Shown in pieces: positions 7,396 through 15,477 of a DNA stretch of 64,000 nucleotides (positions within the stretch are counted from its first letter, which is position 1; the number at the start of each line of letters is the position of its first letter). Both the position numbers and the translations under genes were made by a program. The notes below the pieces were generated by a model. The model was not told the origin of the DNA. It saw only the letters and a program-made list of their open reading frames with translations, and ran no database searches. The stretch covers positions 124,001 to 188,000 of the forward strand of contig JADJQY010000008.1 of the NCBI GenBank assembly GCA_016712505.1, read 5' to 3'. Origin of the DNA: Candidatus Eiseniibacteriota bacterium. Lineage in GTDB: Bacteria > Eisenbacteria > RBG-16-71-46 > CAIMUX01.

Positions 7396-9324
7396 ATGGG
7401 AAAGATCATCGGGATTGACCTCGGCACGACGAACTCGGTCGTGGCGGTGATGGAGGGCGGGAAGCCCGAGGTCATCGAAAACGCCGAGGGAGGTCGTACC
7501 ACCCCGTCGGTCGTGGCATTCAAGAAGGACGGGGAGCGCCTGGTCGGCGCGACGGCCAAGCGCCAGTCCGTGACCAATCCGCGCAACACCATCTACTCGA
7601 TCAAGCGGTTCATGGGGCGGAAGTTCTCCGAGGTGGGCAGCGAGGCTGGCCAGGTTCCGTACGAGGTGGTCTCGGGCGAGAACAGCGACGCCCGTGTGCG
7701 GATCAATGACCGTCAGTACTCGCCTCCGGAGATCTCGGCCATCGTGCTGCAGAAGATGCGCGAGACGGCGGAGCGTTACCTGGGCGAGACGGTCACCGAA
7801 GCCGTGATCACCGTTCCGGCGTACTTCAACGACAGCCAGCGACAGGCGACCAAGGATGCGGGGCGCATCGCCGGGCTCGAGGTGAAGCGGATCATCAACG
7901 AGCCGACCGCCGCCGCTCTAGCCTATGGGCTGGAGAAGGGCAAGAAGGACATGAAGGTCGTGGTCTACGACCTCGGCGGTGGGACATTCGACGTCTCGGT
8001 GCTCGAGCTGGGCGACGGTGTCTTCGAGGTCAAGTCGACCAACGGCGATACCCACCTCGGCGGCGACGACTTCGACAAGCGGATCATCGACTGGGCGGCA
8101 GAGGAGTTCCGTAAGCAGGAAGGGATCGATCTGCGCAAGGATGCTCAGGCGATGCAGCGTCTGCGCGAGGGGTCGGAGCGGGCGAAGTGCGAGCTGTCGA
8201 GCACATCCCAGGCCGAGATCAACCTACCGTACATCGCGGCGGATGAGTCTGGCCGAAGCACCTCACTCTGTCCCTGACCCGGGCGAAGTTCGAGCAGTTG
8301 GTGGACGACCTGGTGCAGCGCACGGTGGGACCATGTCAGCGCGCGCTGAGCGATGCTGGACTTCGCGCCAATGAGATCGACAAGGTGGTCCTGGTCGGCG
8401 GCTCGACGCGCATCCCCAAGGTCCAGCAGGTGGTCAAGGAGCTGTTCGGTCAAGAGCCGGAGAAGGGGGTCAATCCCGACGAAGTGGTCGCGCTCGGTGC
8501 CGCGATCCAGGGGAGCGTGCTCGCGGGGGGACACGACCGACGTCCTCTTGCTCGACGTCACCCCGCTGACCTTCGGAATCGAGACGCTGGGCGGGGTTCG
8601 CACCAAGCTGATCGAGCGAAACTCCACCATCCCGACCCGTAAGTCGCAGGTCTTCTCGACCGCGTCGGACAGCCAGACCCAGGTCGAGATCCACGTGCTG
8701 CAGGGCGAGCGCGAAATGGCGGCGGACAACAAGTCGCTCGGCAAGTTCCAGCTGATCGGGATCCCGCCCGCTCCGCGTGGTGTGCCCCAGATCGAGGTGA
8801 CATTCGACATCGATGCCAACGGAATCCTGAAGGTAGCGGCGAAGGACAAGGCCACCGGAAAGGAACAGAGCATCGTCATCCAGGCCGGATCCGGCCTGGG
8901 CGAGGACGAGATCCAGAACATGGTTCGGGATGCGGAGTCGCATGCGGCTGACGACAAGCGCCGCCGCGAAGAGATCGACGCTCGCAACGAGGCCGATTCG
9001 TTGGCCTATCAGGTCGAGAAGTACCTGAGCGAGCACGCCGATAAGGTCGAGCCGGCGGACAAGACCAGCGCCGAGGAGGCGGTCAAGGCGGTCCGGAGTG
9101 CGCTGGAGGGCGGAAACCCGAGCGCCATTCAGGAGTCCCGCGACCGGCTCAACAAGGTCTGGAGCGACGTGATGGCCCGGGTCTACCAGAAGACCGCGCA
9201 GGCGGGCGAGGAGTCGGCATCCCCGCCGCCACCGCCGGCCGGCGATGCATCCGGGCCGACCGGCCAGGCGGGGCCTGTCGATGCCGACTTCGAAGTGGTT
9301 GAGGACGACAAGGGCCGCAAATAG
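7396..9324 (+). CDS. dnaK: Chaperone DnaK (Hsp70), with two apparent frameshifts
   Basis: Together the three frame segments encode a full-length DnaK of about 640 aa: ATPase domain from GIDLGTTNS, through PAYFNDSQRQATKDAG, NEPTAAALAYG and DLGGGTFDVS, to LVGGSTRIPKVQ, then the substrate-binding domain (LLLDVTPLTFGIET) and an acidic C-terminus (DFEVVEDDKGRK). The frame breaks at about 8253, where one C appears missing in GGCCGAAG, and again at the G6 run 8525-8530, where one G appears extra. Correcting both restores ESGPKHLTLSLT and VLAGDTTDVLLL exactly as in the family. The coding signal is undamaged on both sides, so errors or very recent mutations are more likely than decay. Genes for a DUF1844 protein and grpE follow; dnaJ is not in the window. 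Confidence 0.95.
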
Positions 9325-9333
9325 CAGTTCCGG

Positions 9334-9364
9334 CGCTCGCGGGGTGATCCCCCGCGGGCGTTCT
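9334..9364 (+). terminator. Terminator-like hairpin after dnaK
   Basis: Stem CGCGGGG / CCCCGCG with a 5-nt loop, flanked by further GC pairing and followed by TTCTC. It begins 10 nt after the dnaK stop. Confidence 0.55.
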
Positions 9365-9402
9365 CGCCTGCGTCACGACCGCGTTCCCCCCGCGTATTCA
9401 TA

Positions 9403-9431
9403 CTTCTCCTCCCGGTCGGGAATCGGAGAAG
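9403..9431 (+). promoter_or_regulatory. Stem-loop upstream of the DUF1844-grpE pair
   Basis: CTTCTCC pairs with GGAGAAG around an inner TCCC-GGTC-GGGA tetraloop stem, with a 3-nt bulge. It lies 34 nt before the DUF1844 gene start, leaving the GAAGGAG ribosome-binding site free. It could be a processing site or a 5' UTR structure; no function can be assigned. Confidence 0.3.
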
Positions 9432-9464
9432 CCAGGAACAGTCCGCATCAGAAGGAGTCCAGTG

Positions 9465-9797
9465 ATGGCACGCACGCTCACCGCGTCCGAGCTGTTCGAG
9501 ATGTTCGTTCTCCAGCAACAGCAGTGGACCATGATCCAGCTGGGGAAGATGGTGAACCCGATGACCGGCGAGGTGGCCCGTGACCTGGAGGCCGCGCGGA
9601 TGAGCATCGACCTCCTCGGAATGCTGCAGGAGAAGACCAAAGGGAACCTCGATGCGGGCGAGGAACGCCTCATCAACTCAGTCCTGACCACGCTACGACT
9701 CAACTTCGTGGAAGAGAGCGCCAGAGGGGCAGCGGCTCCCTCGGACGCGGAGGCGTCCGACTCCGGTTCGGCGGCCAAGGAAACGGGGGAAGCATGA
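9465..9797 (+). CDS. DUF1844 family small protein
   Basis: 110 aa from ATG 9465, with GAAGGAG 7 nt upstream. The core MVNPMTGEVARDLEAAR followed by SIDLLGMLQEKTKGNL and LTTLRLNFV is the conserved DUF1844 helical signature. The C-terminal 25 residues are low-complexity Ala/Ser/Glu. The family is uncharacterised. Here its stop overlaps the grpE start by 4 nt (ATGA), so the two are translationally coupled, suggesting a role connected with the DnaK machinery or simple co-regulation. Confidence 0.85.
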   Translation: MARTLTASELFEMFVLQQQQWTMIQLGKMVNPMTGEVARDLEAARMSIDLLGMLQEKTKGNLDAGEERLINSVLTTLRLNFVEESARGAAAPSDAEASDSGSAAKETGEA

Positions 9798-10411
9798 CCC
9801 GTGAACGACCGCAGGCGCCCGGAGAGACCGAATCGCCGAGCGCCGACGCGCCGGCGGTCGAGCCGGTCAGCCCGGCAGATTCGACGGCCGCGGACCAGCC
9901 CCGGGGCGAGCCGCAGGGGCCGGTAGGTGGGGCAGAATCCCCAATCGAGGCGTCCGATGCCGCGGCCGACGATGAGCGGCTGACGCGAACCATCGATCAA
10001 CTTCAGAGACTCCAGGCGGAGTTCGATAACTACCGGAAGAGAACCCTGCGGGAGCGACAGGAGTGGCAGCGCCGCGCGCAAGCCGATCTGCTGACTCGCC
10101 TCCTTCCGGTTCTCGACGACTTCGATCGTGCGCGGGCACATCTCGGCATGGTCGAGGCCGGTTCGCCGGTGGAGGGGCTGGTACTCGTCCTGAAGCGACT
10201 GGAGGATGCGATCTCGCAGAGCGGTCTGGTCAAGCTGACCGACCAACCTGGAGATCCGTTCGATCCCGAGCGTCATGAGGCTGTACAGGCCAGTCCGTCG
10301 AGCGAGATCGAGGAGGGACGCATCCTCATGGTCTTCGAGAGCGGCTACGCCTTCGAGGGACAGGTCCTGCGTCCCAGCAAGGTGAAGGTGTCATCAGGCG
10401 AAGCGGAGTGA
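9794..10411 (+). CDS. grpE: GrpE, nucleotide exchange factor for DnaK
   Basis: 205 aa. A long disordered Pro/Ala/Glu-rich N-terminus (1-65) precedes the long paired helix (RLQAEFDNYRKRTLRERQEW) and the beta-wing domain (FDPERHEAVQ, with the conserved His-Glu-Ala, then GYAFEGQVLRPSKVKVS). GrpE releases ADP from DnaK in the cytoplasm. The start ATG overlaps the preceding stop. The next gene, a sigma-54 activator, starts 3 nt after the stop, making DUF1844-grpE-activator a likely transcription unit. Confidence 0.95.
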   Translation: MTRERPQAPGETESPSADAPAVEPVSPADSTAADQPRGEPQGPVGGAESPIEASDAAADDERLTRTIDQLQRLQAEFDNYRKRTLRERQEWQRRAQADLLTRLLPVLDDFDRARAHLGMVEAGSPVEGLVLVLKRLEDAISQSGLVKLTDQPGDPFDPERHEAVQASPSSEIEEGRILMVFESGYAFEGQVLRPSKVKVSSGEAE

Positions 10412-10414
10412 TCT

Positions 10415-11878
10415 GTGCCAAACGGGGAGAGCGAACGCTCGATCGACGTGTCCCTGATCCTCTCAGGCGCGAGCGCGGAGATCGAAACCTGGGTTCATGA
10501 AGGGTTGGACGGCATAGGCTGCACCCTGCATCGGGTATCCCGCCTTCCGGAAGCGGAGCAGGTTGCCTCCGCTCTTCCCGCCCGGCTCGACCCCGACCTC
10601 GCACTCGTGGTCGAGGAATCGGCCCCCGACTTCCCCGCGCGGCTGAAAGCGTTCAAGGCGCTCCACCCGCGCTGCCAGATTCTCTTCTTCGGCGGGGAAG
10701 ACTCCGAGCTGTCGCCGCGGCGGCTCCGACCGCTGTCGATTCGTCACTGGTTCTTCCAGCCGATCGACGGCGAGGATGTGCGACGTGTGCTCCGGGCCGC
10801 CGGTCTCTCCCTGCGCCGCCAGCTCCATGAAGAACACCGCCGGTCGCGCGATCTACCCGGCTTCGAGGCGATGGTGGGGATGGATGCCGGAATGGTCGAC
10901 GTGCTGGAACTCGCCCGTAAGGTCGCCCAGAGTCCAGGAACGAGCGTTCTCCTGCTGGGCGAGACCGGAAGCGGAAAGAGCCTTCTGGCCCGCACCATCC
11001 ACCGATCCGGACCGCGACGCAATGGCCCCCTGATCGACATCAACTGCGGCGCCATCCCGGCGAACCTGCTGGAGAGTGAGCTCTTCGGCTACGCCCAGGG
11101 GGCGTTTACCGATGCCAAGAAGGACAAGCCGGGGTTGCTCGAGCTGGCCGATGGCGGTACCGCGTTCTTGGATGAGGTCGGCGAGTTGACCCCGGAGTTG
11201 CAGGTCAAGTTGCTGAAGTTCCTCGACTCGGGAGAATTGCGCCGGGTCGCCGGCCGCGAGTCGCTCAAGGTGGACGTGCGGGTGATCGCCGCCACCAATC
11301 GGGATCTCGATGCGGAAGTCCAGGCGGGACGATTCCGTCTCGATCTCTACCACCGGCTGAACGTCGTGAGCCTGAGGCTGCCCCCGCTCCGGGAGCGGCC
11401 GCACGACATCGAGCAACTCGCCCGGTACCACCTGGACCAGTTCGCGCGCCGACTGCAGGGGACTTCCCTGGAACTGAGTCGGGAGGCGCTCGACGCGCTC
11501 TGTCGCTATGCTTGGCCGGGGAACGTCCGTCAGTTGATCAACTGCATGGAGCGAACCGCTCTGCTCTTCGAGGGCGCCGGCCCGGTGCGGCCCGCGGATC
11601 TGCCGATCGAGGTCACCCCTCGTGCGGCGGTGTGCGAGACCGAAGAACACGGCAACACCCCGCTGGTTCGCCTTCCTGAGGGAGGGATCTCGCTCGAGGA
11701 GATCGAGCGCGCGTTTCTCGCCGCGGCCCTGGAGCGTGCGCGGGGAAACGTTACCGAGGCGGCGCGGCTCCTCCGGATGAGTCGGGGGAGCTTCCGCTAC
11801 CAGATGGAAAAGCTGGGTCTCAGGAATCGCGCCGGAGGACGTCGGGGCAGGCCCCGGAAACGCCGACTCGCGGCCTGA
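10415..11878 (+). CDS. Sigma-54-dependent regulator with receiver-like N-terminus and AT-hook-like tail
   Basis: 487 aa from GTG 10415. Residues 10-130 have the length and alternating pattern of a response-regulator receiver but lack an obvious phospho-acceptor Asp in the expected place, so it may be a pseudo-receiver. The AAA+ domain has Walker A GETGSGKS (182-189), the loop GAFTDA (229-234) in place of GAFTGA, Walker B GTAFLDEV and RLDLYHRLNVVSLRLPPLRERP. A Fis-type HTH follows (NVTEAARLLRMSRGSFRYQM). The last 15 residues contain RGRPRKRR, matching the R-G-R-P core of AT-hooks, which bind the minor groove of AT-rich DNA. It is probably transcribed with grpE. Target genes unknown. Confidence 0.9.
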   Translation: MPNGESERSIDVSLILSGASAEIETWVHEGLDGIGCTLHRVSRLPEAEQVASALPARLDPDLALVVEESAPDFPARLKAFKALHPRCQILFFGGEDSELSPRRLRPLSIRHWFFQPIDGEDVRRVLRAAGLSLRRQLHEEHRRSRDLPGFEAMVGMDAGMVDVLELARKVAQSPGTSVLLLGETGSGKSLLARTIHRSGPRRNGPLIDINCGAIPANLLESELFGYAQGAFTDAKKDKPGLLELADGGTAFLDEVGELTPELQVKLLKFLDSGELRRVAGRESLKVDVRVIAATNRDLDAEVQAGRFRLDLYHRLNVVSLRLPPLRERPHDIEQLARYHLDQFARRLQGTSLELSREALDALCRYAWPGNVRQLINCMERTALLFEGAGPVRPADLPIEVTPRAAVCETEEHGNTPLVRLPEGGISLEEIERAFLAAALERARGNVTEAARLLRMSRGSFRYQMEKLGLRNRAGGRRGRPRKRRLAA

Positions 11879-11891
11879 GGGAGGCGGCGGA

Positions 11892-11909
11892 CGAATCGCG
11901 ACCGATTCG
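11892..11909. terminator. Hairpin between convergent activator and feoA
   Basis: Perfect 7-bp stem CGAATCG / CGATTCG with a 4-nt loop, further extended by GGCGG / CCGCC pairing outside. It occupies the 49-nt gap between two convergent stops. Confidence 0.55.
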
Positions 11910-11927
11910 AGCCCGCCGGGCGGCGCG

Positions 11928-12149
11928 CTACTCGATCACACGAACCAGGATTCCCGCGGCGATGTCGTGGTCGAGGGCCAGGTCGGTCTCACCCACCTGG
12001 ATGACGTAGGCCGGCCAGCGCTGATGCACCCGGATGTGGGTTCCCGGGGCCACGCCATAGGCCAGGAGCCGCTCGGCGCTGCCCCCAGACTGCCGCAGCT
12101 CCAACACTTCTCCCACCTGTCCGGCATCGAGTTTGGTCAGAGCAGTCAT
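11928..12149 (-). CDS. feoA: FeoA-like ferrous iron transport accessory protein
   Basis: 73 aa, the SH3-like FeoA domain: an N-terminal LDAGQVGEVLEL, the AERLLAYGVAPGTHIRVHQR loop region and the C-terminal strands that end in AAGILVRVIE. FeoA supports FeoB at the inner membrane. ATG 12149 overlaps the stop of the zinc-ribbon gene by 4 nt, and the whole set fur-feoB-zinc ribbon-feoA runs in one direction. Confidence 0.9.
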   Translation of the reverse strand: MTALTKLDAGQVGEVLELRQSGGSAERLLAYGVAPGTHIRVHQRWPAYVIQVGETDLALDHDIAAGILVRVIE

Positions 12150-12451
12150 CGCGGGCGGTTCCTTTCCTCGGTGGGCGTCTTGCCCGCCGGTGTCGAGGGG
12201 AGCTTCGGCCTCACCCAGGATAGCGCGGTTCGCCAGATGGCTCCTAGTTTTCTGAATCGAGCCTCCACCCGACTGCTGTCGACGAACTCGTATCCGCAGT
12301 GAGGGCAACAGAGCGCCCCGCAGTGGCTGGCCACCGGACAGCCGCGATGGCAGCCCATGGCGGTGCTCTGGAATCGTCGGCGACACATCGGGCATTCGTG
12401 ATCCCGTTGGATCAGCTCGACCGGTGCCACCGAGGTACTGCGCTTGGACAT
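12146..12451 (-). CDS. Small Cys-rich zinc-ribbon-like protein between feoB and feoA
   Basis: 101 aa. Three Cys clusters lie within 45 residues: ECPMCRRR, GCHRGC and HCGALCCPHCGYEF, enough for a zinc ribbon or an iron-sulfur site. The C-terminal 45 residues are basic and without Cys. The gene begins 14 nt after feoB and overlaps feoA by 4 nt, so it is built into the iron-uptake operon. Position and Cys content recall FeoC, a small Cys-containing Feo partner, but the sequence is not recognisably FeoC and no winged helix is apparent. A metal-sensing or FeoB-regulating role is inference. Confidence 0.75.
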   Translation of the reverse strand: MSKRSTSVAPVELIQRDHECPMCRRRFQSTAMGCHRGCPVASHCGALCCPHCGYEFVDSSRVEARFRKLGAIWRTALSWVRPKLPSTPAGKTPTEERNRPR

Positions 12452-12465
12452 CCGCCCTTCCCCCC

Positions 12466-14619
12466 TCAGACCGGCAGGTGGAGTGTCTGCACGACACGTT
12501 GGAGCAGCCCGCCAACCAGGAAGGCGAAGGGGAAGACGAACGCGGTCATCGCGACCGCCACCTTCCACCCGTGCTCCCGCACGATCATGAACACGTTCGC
12601 CACGCAGGGCATGAACAGCGTAATGACCACCATGCAGACCAGGGTCTGGGCGGAGCTGAGGATCGCGTCCGCACCCGTGCCCGCCTGGAGGAGCAGCACC
12701 GCGCCGTAGTCCCGGCGCAGGAACCCGACGATGAAGGCGTCGGTGGTCTCGATCGGGAGGCCAAGCCAGTGGACGACCAGCGGGGCGGAGAAGGTGCGCA
12801 GGGAGGTCAGCGCGTGGGTGCGGTCGAGCACGAAGAGCACCACGGTGCCAAGGATGAACAGCGGTACGACCTCCTTGAGGTACCACTCCAGCCGGGCCGC
12901 AGTCTTGATCACGATGTTGGAGAGCATCGGCCGCCGGATGGGTGGGATCTCGAGCAGAAACTCGCCCCGGTCGCCGGGCAGGACCCGGGCGGCGAGGAAT
13001 CCCACCGCCACCATGGAACCGGCCACGACGATGGCCCAGATGGCGGTCCCCAGTGCGGAGATCGAGGCCATCATCGCCAGCAGGACCCCAAGCTGCGCGG
13101 AGCAGGGCACCCCGAGGGCCAGGAGCAGTGTCACGATGAGTCGCTGCTTCTTGGTCTCCATGATCCGGGCGGTCATGGTGGCCATGGTGTCGCAGCCGAG
13201 TCCGAGCACCATCGGCAGCACCGCCTTGCCGTTCAACCCCATCGACTTGAAGAAGTTGTTCAGCATTACCGCCAGACGCGGCAGGTAGCCCGAGTCCTCC
13301 AGGAGGGAGAAGAGGAGGAAGAAGGTAAAGACGATCGGCAGGACAATCGCGATGCCGTACGAGAGGGCCATCGTGATAATTCCGTATGGACCGACGAGCA
13401 GGTCATGGATGAAGCGGACGGCCGCCTGCCATGCACCATCGGTCGCCACGCCGGTCAGGGCATAGCTGCTCGTTTCCACCGTCCGTTCCCAACCGAGGCC
13501 GGTGGGAACCGAGTGTCCAGGGGTGAGCGGAACTTCGAGATCGATGCGAACCGTCTCGGTCTCGTGCACGTGGGGAAAGGGGAGGAGAGCATCCACCCCC
13601 TGCACGGCCAACGGATTCAAGACCTGTCCGAAGAGACCGTTCTCCATCAGGTCGACCAGGGTGCCGGCTCCGAACAGCCCGACGAACCAAAGGGTCACGT
13701 AGAGCAGAGCGCTGATCACAAACAGCCCTTTGATCGGGTGGAGTGCCCAGCGCGAAAGTCGCTCCGACCAGCCGCTCTGCCGATTGCCGCCGCGCGAGAA
13801 AACGATTTTGAGTATCTCGTCCACGCGACCGAGGCGCGCGCGCCGGATGGCGACGCCGAGTGATCCTCCGACGCGGTTCTGGGCCGAGCGCAGCGCGTGG
13901 GCAATCGGACCGGTCATCTCCCCGGGTACTACAGGCTCGAGGCGCTGTAACAACTCTTCGTCGTCGGAGAGCAACTGCAGCGCGATTCCGCGCGCTCGTT
14001 CGGGCGCGGCGCCCAACAGACCCGCGACGCGAGACACCTCGCTCTCCAGTTCCGGGGACAGGATGGTCGAAGCCGAGCCTCGACGAGCGTTTGCGATCGC
14101 GGTGTGCGTTTCCCGGAGCCCCTCGCCGCGAATGGCGGTGGTCTCGACCACGGGAACTCCGAGGATCTCGGCGAGACGAGCCGCGTTCACCGCAATCCCG
14201 CGGGTTCTCGCCTCATCGCTCATGTTGAGGGCCAGGGCGAGTGGGACGCCCATCTCGATCAGCTCCAGGGTGAGAACCAACGCGCGTCTGAGGTTCTTCG
14301 CGTCCGCAACCTGCAGAACCACCGCGCCGGGGGAGTCGAGGAGCAGATCCCGAGTCACGCGCTCATCCAGAGAACTCGGGGTGAGCTGATTCGTGCCCGG
14401 GCTGTCGATGACGCGGTAGCTGGTTCCGGCGATCTCTGCCCCGCCCTTGGCCACCTCGATGGTGGTGCCGGGGTAGTTCGAGACCGTGACGTAGCGACCG
14501 GTCAGGTGGCCAAAGAAGACCGACTTACCGACGTTGGGATTCCCGACCAGCAGGAGATCGCGCGCGGCGGGGGACGCATCCGCGCGCGCCCCGCCGTCAG
14601 GAGCGGAGTGTTCGTTCAT
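12466..14619 (-). CDS. feoB: FeoB, GTP-gated ferrous iron transporter
   Basis: 717 aa. The cytoplasmic N-terminal G domain has G1 GNPNVGKS (26-33), G2 PGTT, G3 DSPG and the FeoB-typical G4 NMSD. A helical GDI-like spacer follows, then the membrane part with Gate motifs around LPMVLGLGCDTMATMTARIM and LALGVPCSAQLGVLL, each with the conserved transport-path Cys. A long hydrophilic loop (about 340-410) separates the first membrane segments. FeoB moves Fe(II) across the inner membrane. ATG 14619 is 35 nt downstream of fur. Confidence 0.96.
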   Translation of the reverse strand: MNEHSAPDGGARADASPAARDLLLVGNPNVGKSVFFGHLTGRYVTVSNYPGTTIEVAKGGAEIAGTSYRVIDSPGTNQLTPSSLDERVTRDLLLDSPGAVVLQVADAKNLRRALVLTLELIEMGVPLALALNMSDEARTRGIAVNAARLAEILGVPVVETTAIRGEGLRETHTAIANARRGSASTILSPELESEVSRVAGLLGAAPERARGIALQLLSDDEELLQRLEPVVPGEMTGPIAHALRSAQNRVGGSLGVAIRRARLGRVDEILKIVFSRGGNRQSGWSERLSRWALHPIKGLFVISALLYVTLWFVGLFGAGTLVDLMENGLFGQVLNPLAVQGVDALLPFPHVHETETVRIDLEVPLTPGHSVPTGLGWERTVETSSYALTGVATDGAWQAAVRFIHDLLVGPYGIITMALSYGIAIVLPIVFTFFLLFSLLEDSGYLPRLAVMLNNFFKSMGLNGKAVLPMVLGLGCDTMATMTARIMETKKQRLIVTLLLALGVPCSAQLGVLLAMMASISALGTAIWAIVVAGSMVAVGFLAARVLPGDRGEFLLEIPPIRRPMLSNIVIKTAARLEWYLKEVVPLFILGTVVLFVLDRTHALTSLRTFSAPLVVHWLGLPIETTDAFIVGFLRRDYGAVLLLQAGTGADAILSSAQTLVCMVVITLFMPCVANVFMIVREHGWKVAVAMTAFVFPFAFLVGGLLQRVVQTLHLPV

Positions 14620-14654
14620 GATGTGAGGCCGACGGTTGGTCGGTCCGCTCTCCC

Positions 14655-15161
14655 CTAGTGCTTTCGCGCTTCGGTCGGTTCGTTCTGGCAGTTCTCGCAG
14701 GCGCCGAAGATCTCATGCACGTGATCCAGGATCTTGAAGCCGTAGCGGGTGCAGATTTGCTCCTGCATCTCCTCGATCCTCGGTTCCTCGAACTCCTGAA
14801 TCTTGCCGCAGCGGATGCAGACCAGATGGTCGTGGTGATGACGGCCGACCACCGACTCGTAGAAATGGCGGTTGTGCCCGAAGAGCGACTTCCGCAGGAC
14901 GCCACACTCCTCGAGCAGGCTGAGCGTGCGGTAGACCGTGGCGCGGCTGACATGACCCTGCCGCTCCCGCAACGTCTTGATCAGATCCTCGGCCTCGAAG
15001 TGACGCGGAGCGTGAAACACCGCGGTCAGCAGTTCTTCACGCTGGCGGGTCATACGCAGACTCTGCGTTGCCAGGTAGGCACGGAATCGCTCCGCCACCT
15101 CTTCGTACGTGTTGGCCGAGATCTGGGAACCACCGCTTCCGACCACGGAATCCGTTTTCAT
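14655..15161 (-). CDS. fur: Fur-family ferric uptake regulator
   Basis: 168 aa from ATG 15161, chosen because GGGGAGAGG lies just upstream; the frame stays open further 5' without conservation. An N-terminal winged helix (SLRMTRQREELLTAVF ... SRATVYRTLSLLEECG) is followed by the dimerisation/metal domain with HHHDHLVCIRCGKI and a second C-x2-C (CENCQN), giving the structural zinc and regulatory metal sites. It heads the operon with feoB, so iron-dependent autoregulation and control of feoB is expected. Fur is favoured over Zur/PerR from the neighbours. Confidence 0.92.
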   Translation of the reverse strand: MKTDSVVGSGGSQISANTYEEVAERFRAYLATQSLRMTRQREELLTAVFHAPRHFEAEDLIKTLRERQGHVSRATVYRTLSLLEECGVLRKSLFGHNRHFYESVVGRHHHDHLVCIRCGKIQEFEEPRIEEMQEQICTRYGFKILDHVHEIFGACENCQNEPTEARKH

Positions 15162-15477
15162 ACCTCTCCCCAGCGTTCGTGTGGGCCCGAGTTCAGTTGG
15201 TGAGTTTGGCATCTGGGCAAAACCTATGGTATTGAGACTCGTTCTTAAAGGAACCATACCGATTCAGCCGCCTCTCGGTCAAGGCGGAAGCCGAGAGTGC
15301 CGGGGAGACTCAGTATCTATCATCCATTGTCGCGATTTCACATCTCATTCTGCAGAGGGAAAACAAGGCGGCTGCGCCAACCGTTGCAGCGACCGGGTCG
15401 GGGTGCTAGCGTGCGCCCGCCCATGCGGGATGGCACCGGCTGCATGCGCCGGAAGCATGACCAGGGAGGGTCGACGA
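15162..15477. other. 316-nt divergent regulatory region between fur and the barrel gene
   Basis: No gene seen. It contains the candidate Fur box at 15232-15248, imperfect inverted repeats around it (ATGGT..ACCAT), and a CTCTCGG / CCGAGAG hairpin at about 15272-15297. An ATTGTCGCG element at about 15327 is repeated in front of the TolB-like gene at 28901. Confidence 0.4.
15232..15248. promoter_or_regulatory. Candidate Fur operator
   Basis: TTGAGACTCGTTCTTAA, an imperfect palindrome resembling TGAGAA-n-TTCTCA type Fur boxes, about 70 nt upstream of the fur start on the minus strand. Five of eight dyad pairs match, so support is modest. Confidence 0.35.

Noticed and set aside
7396..9324. dnaK as a true pseudogene
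   Set aside because: Codon-level conservation is intact on both sides of both breaks and other genes show similar homopolymer indels.
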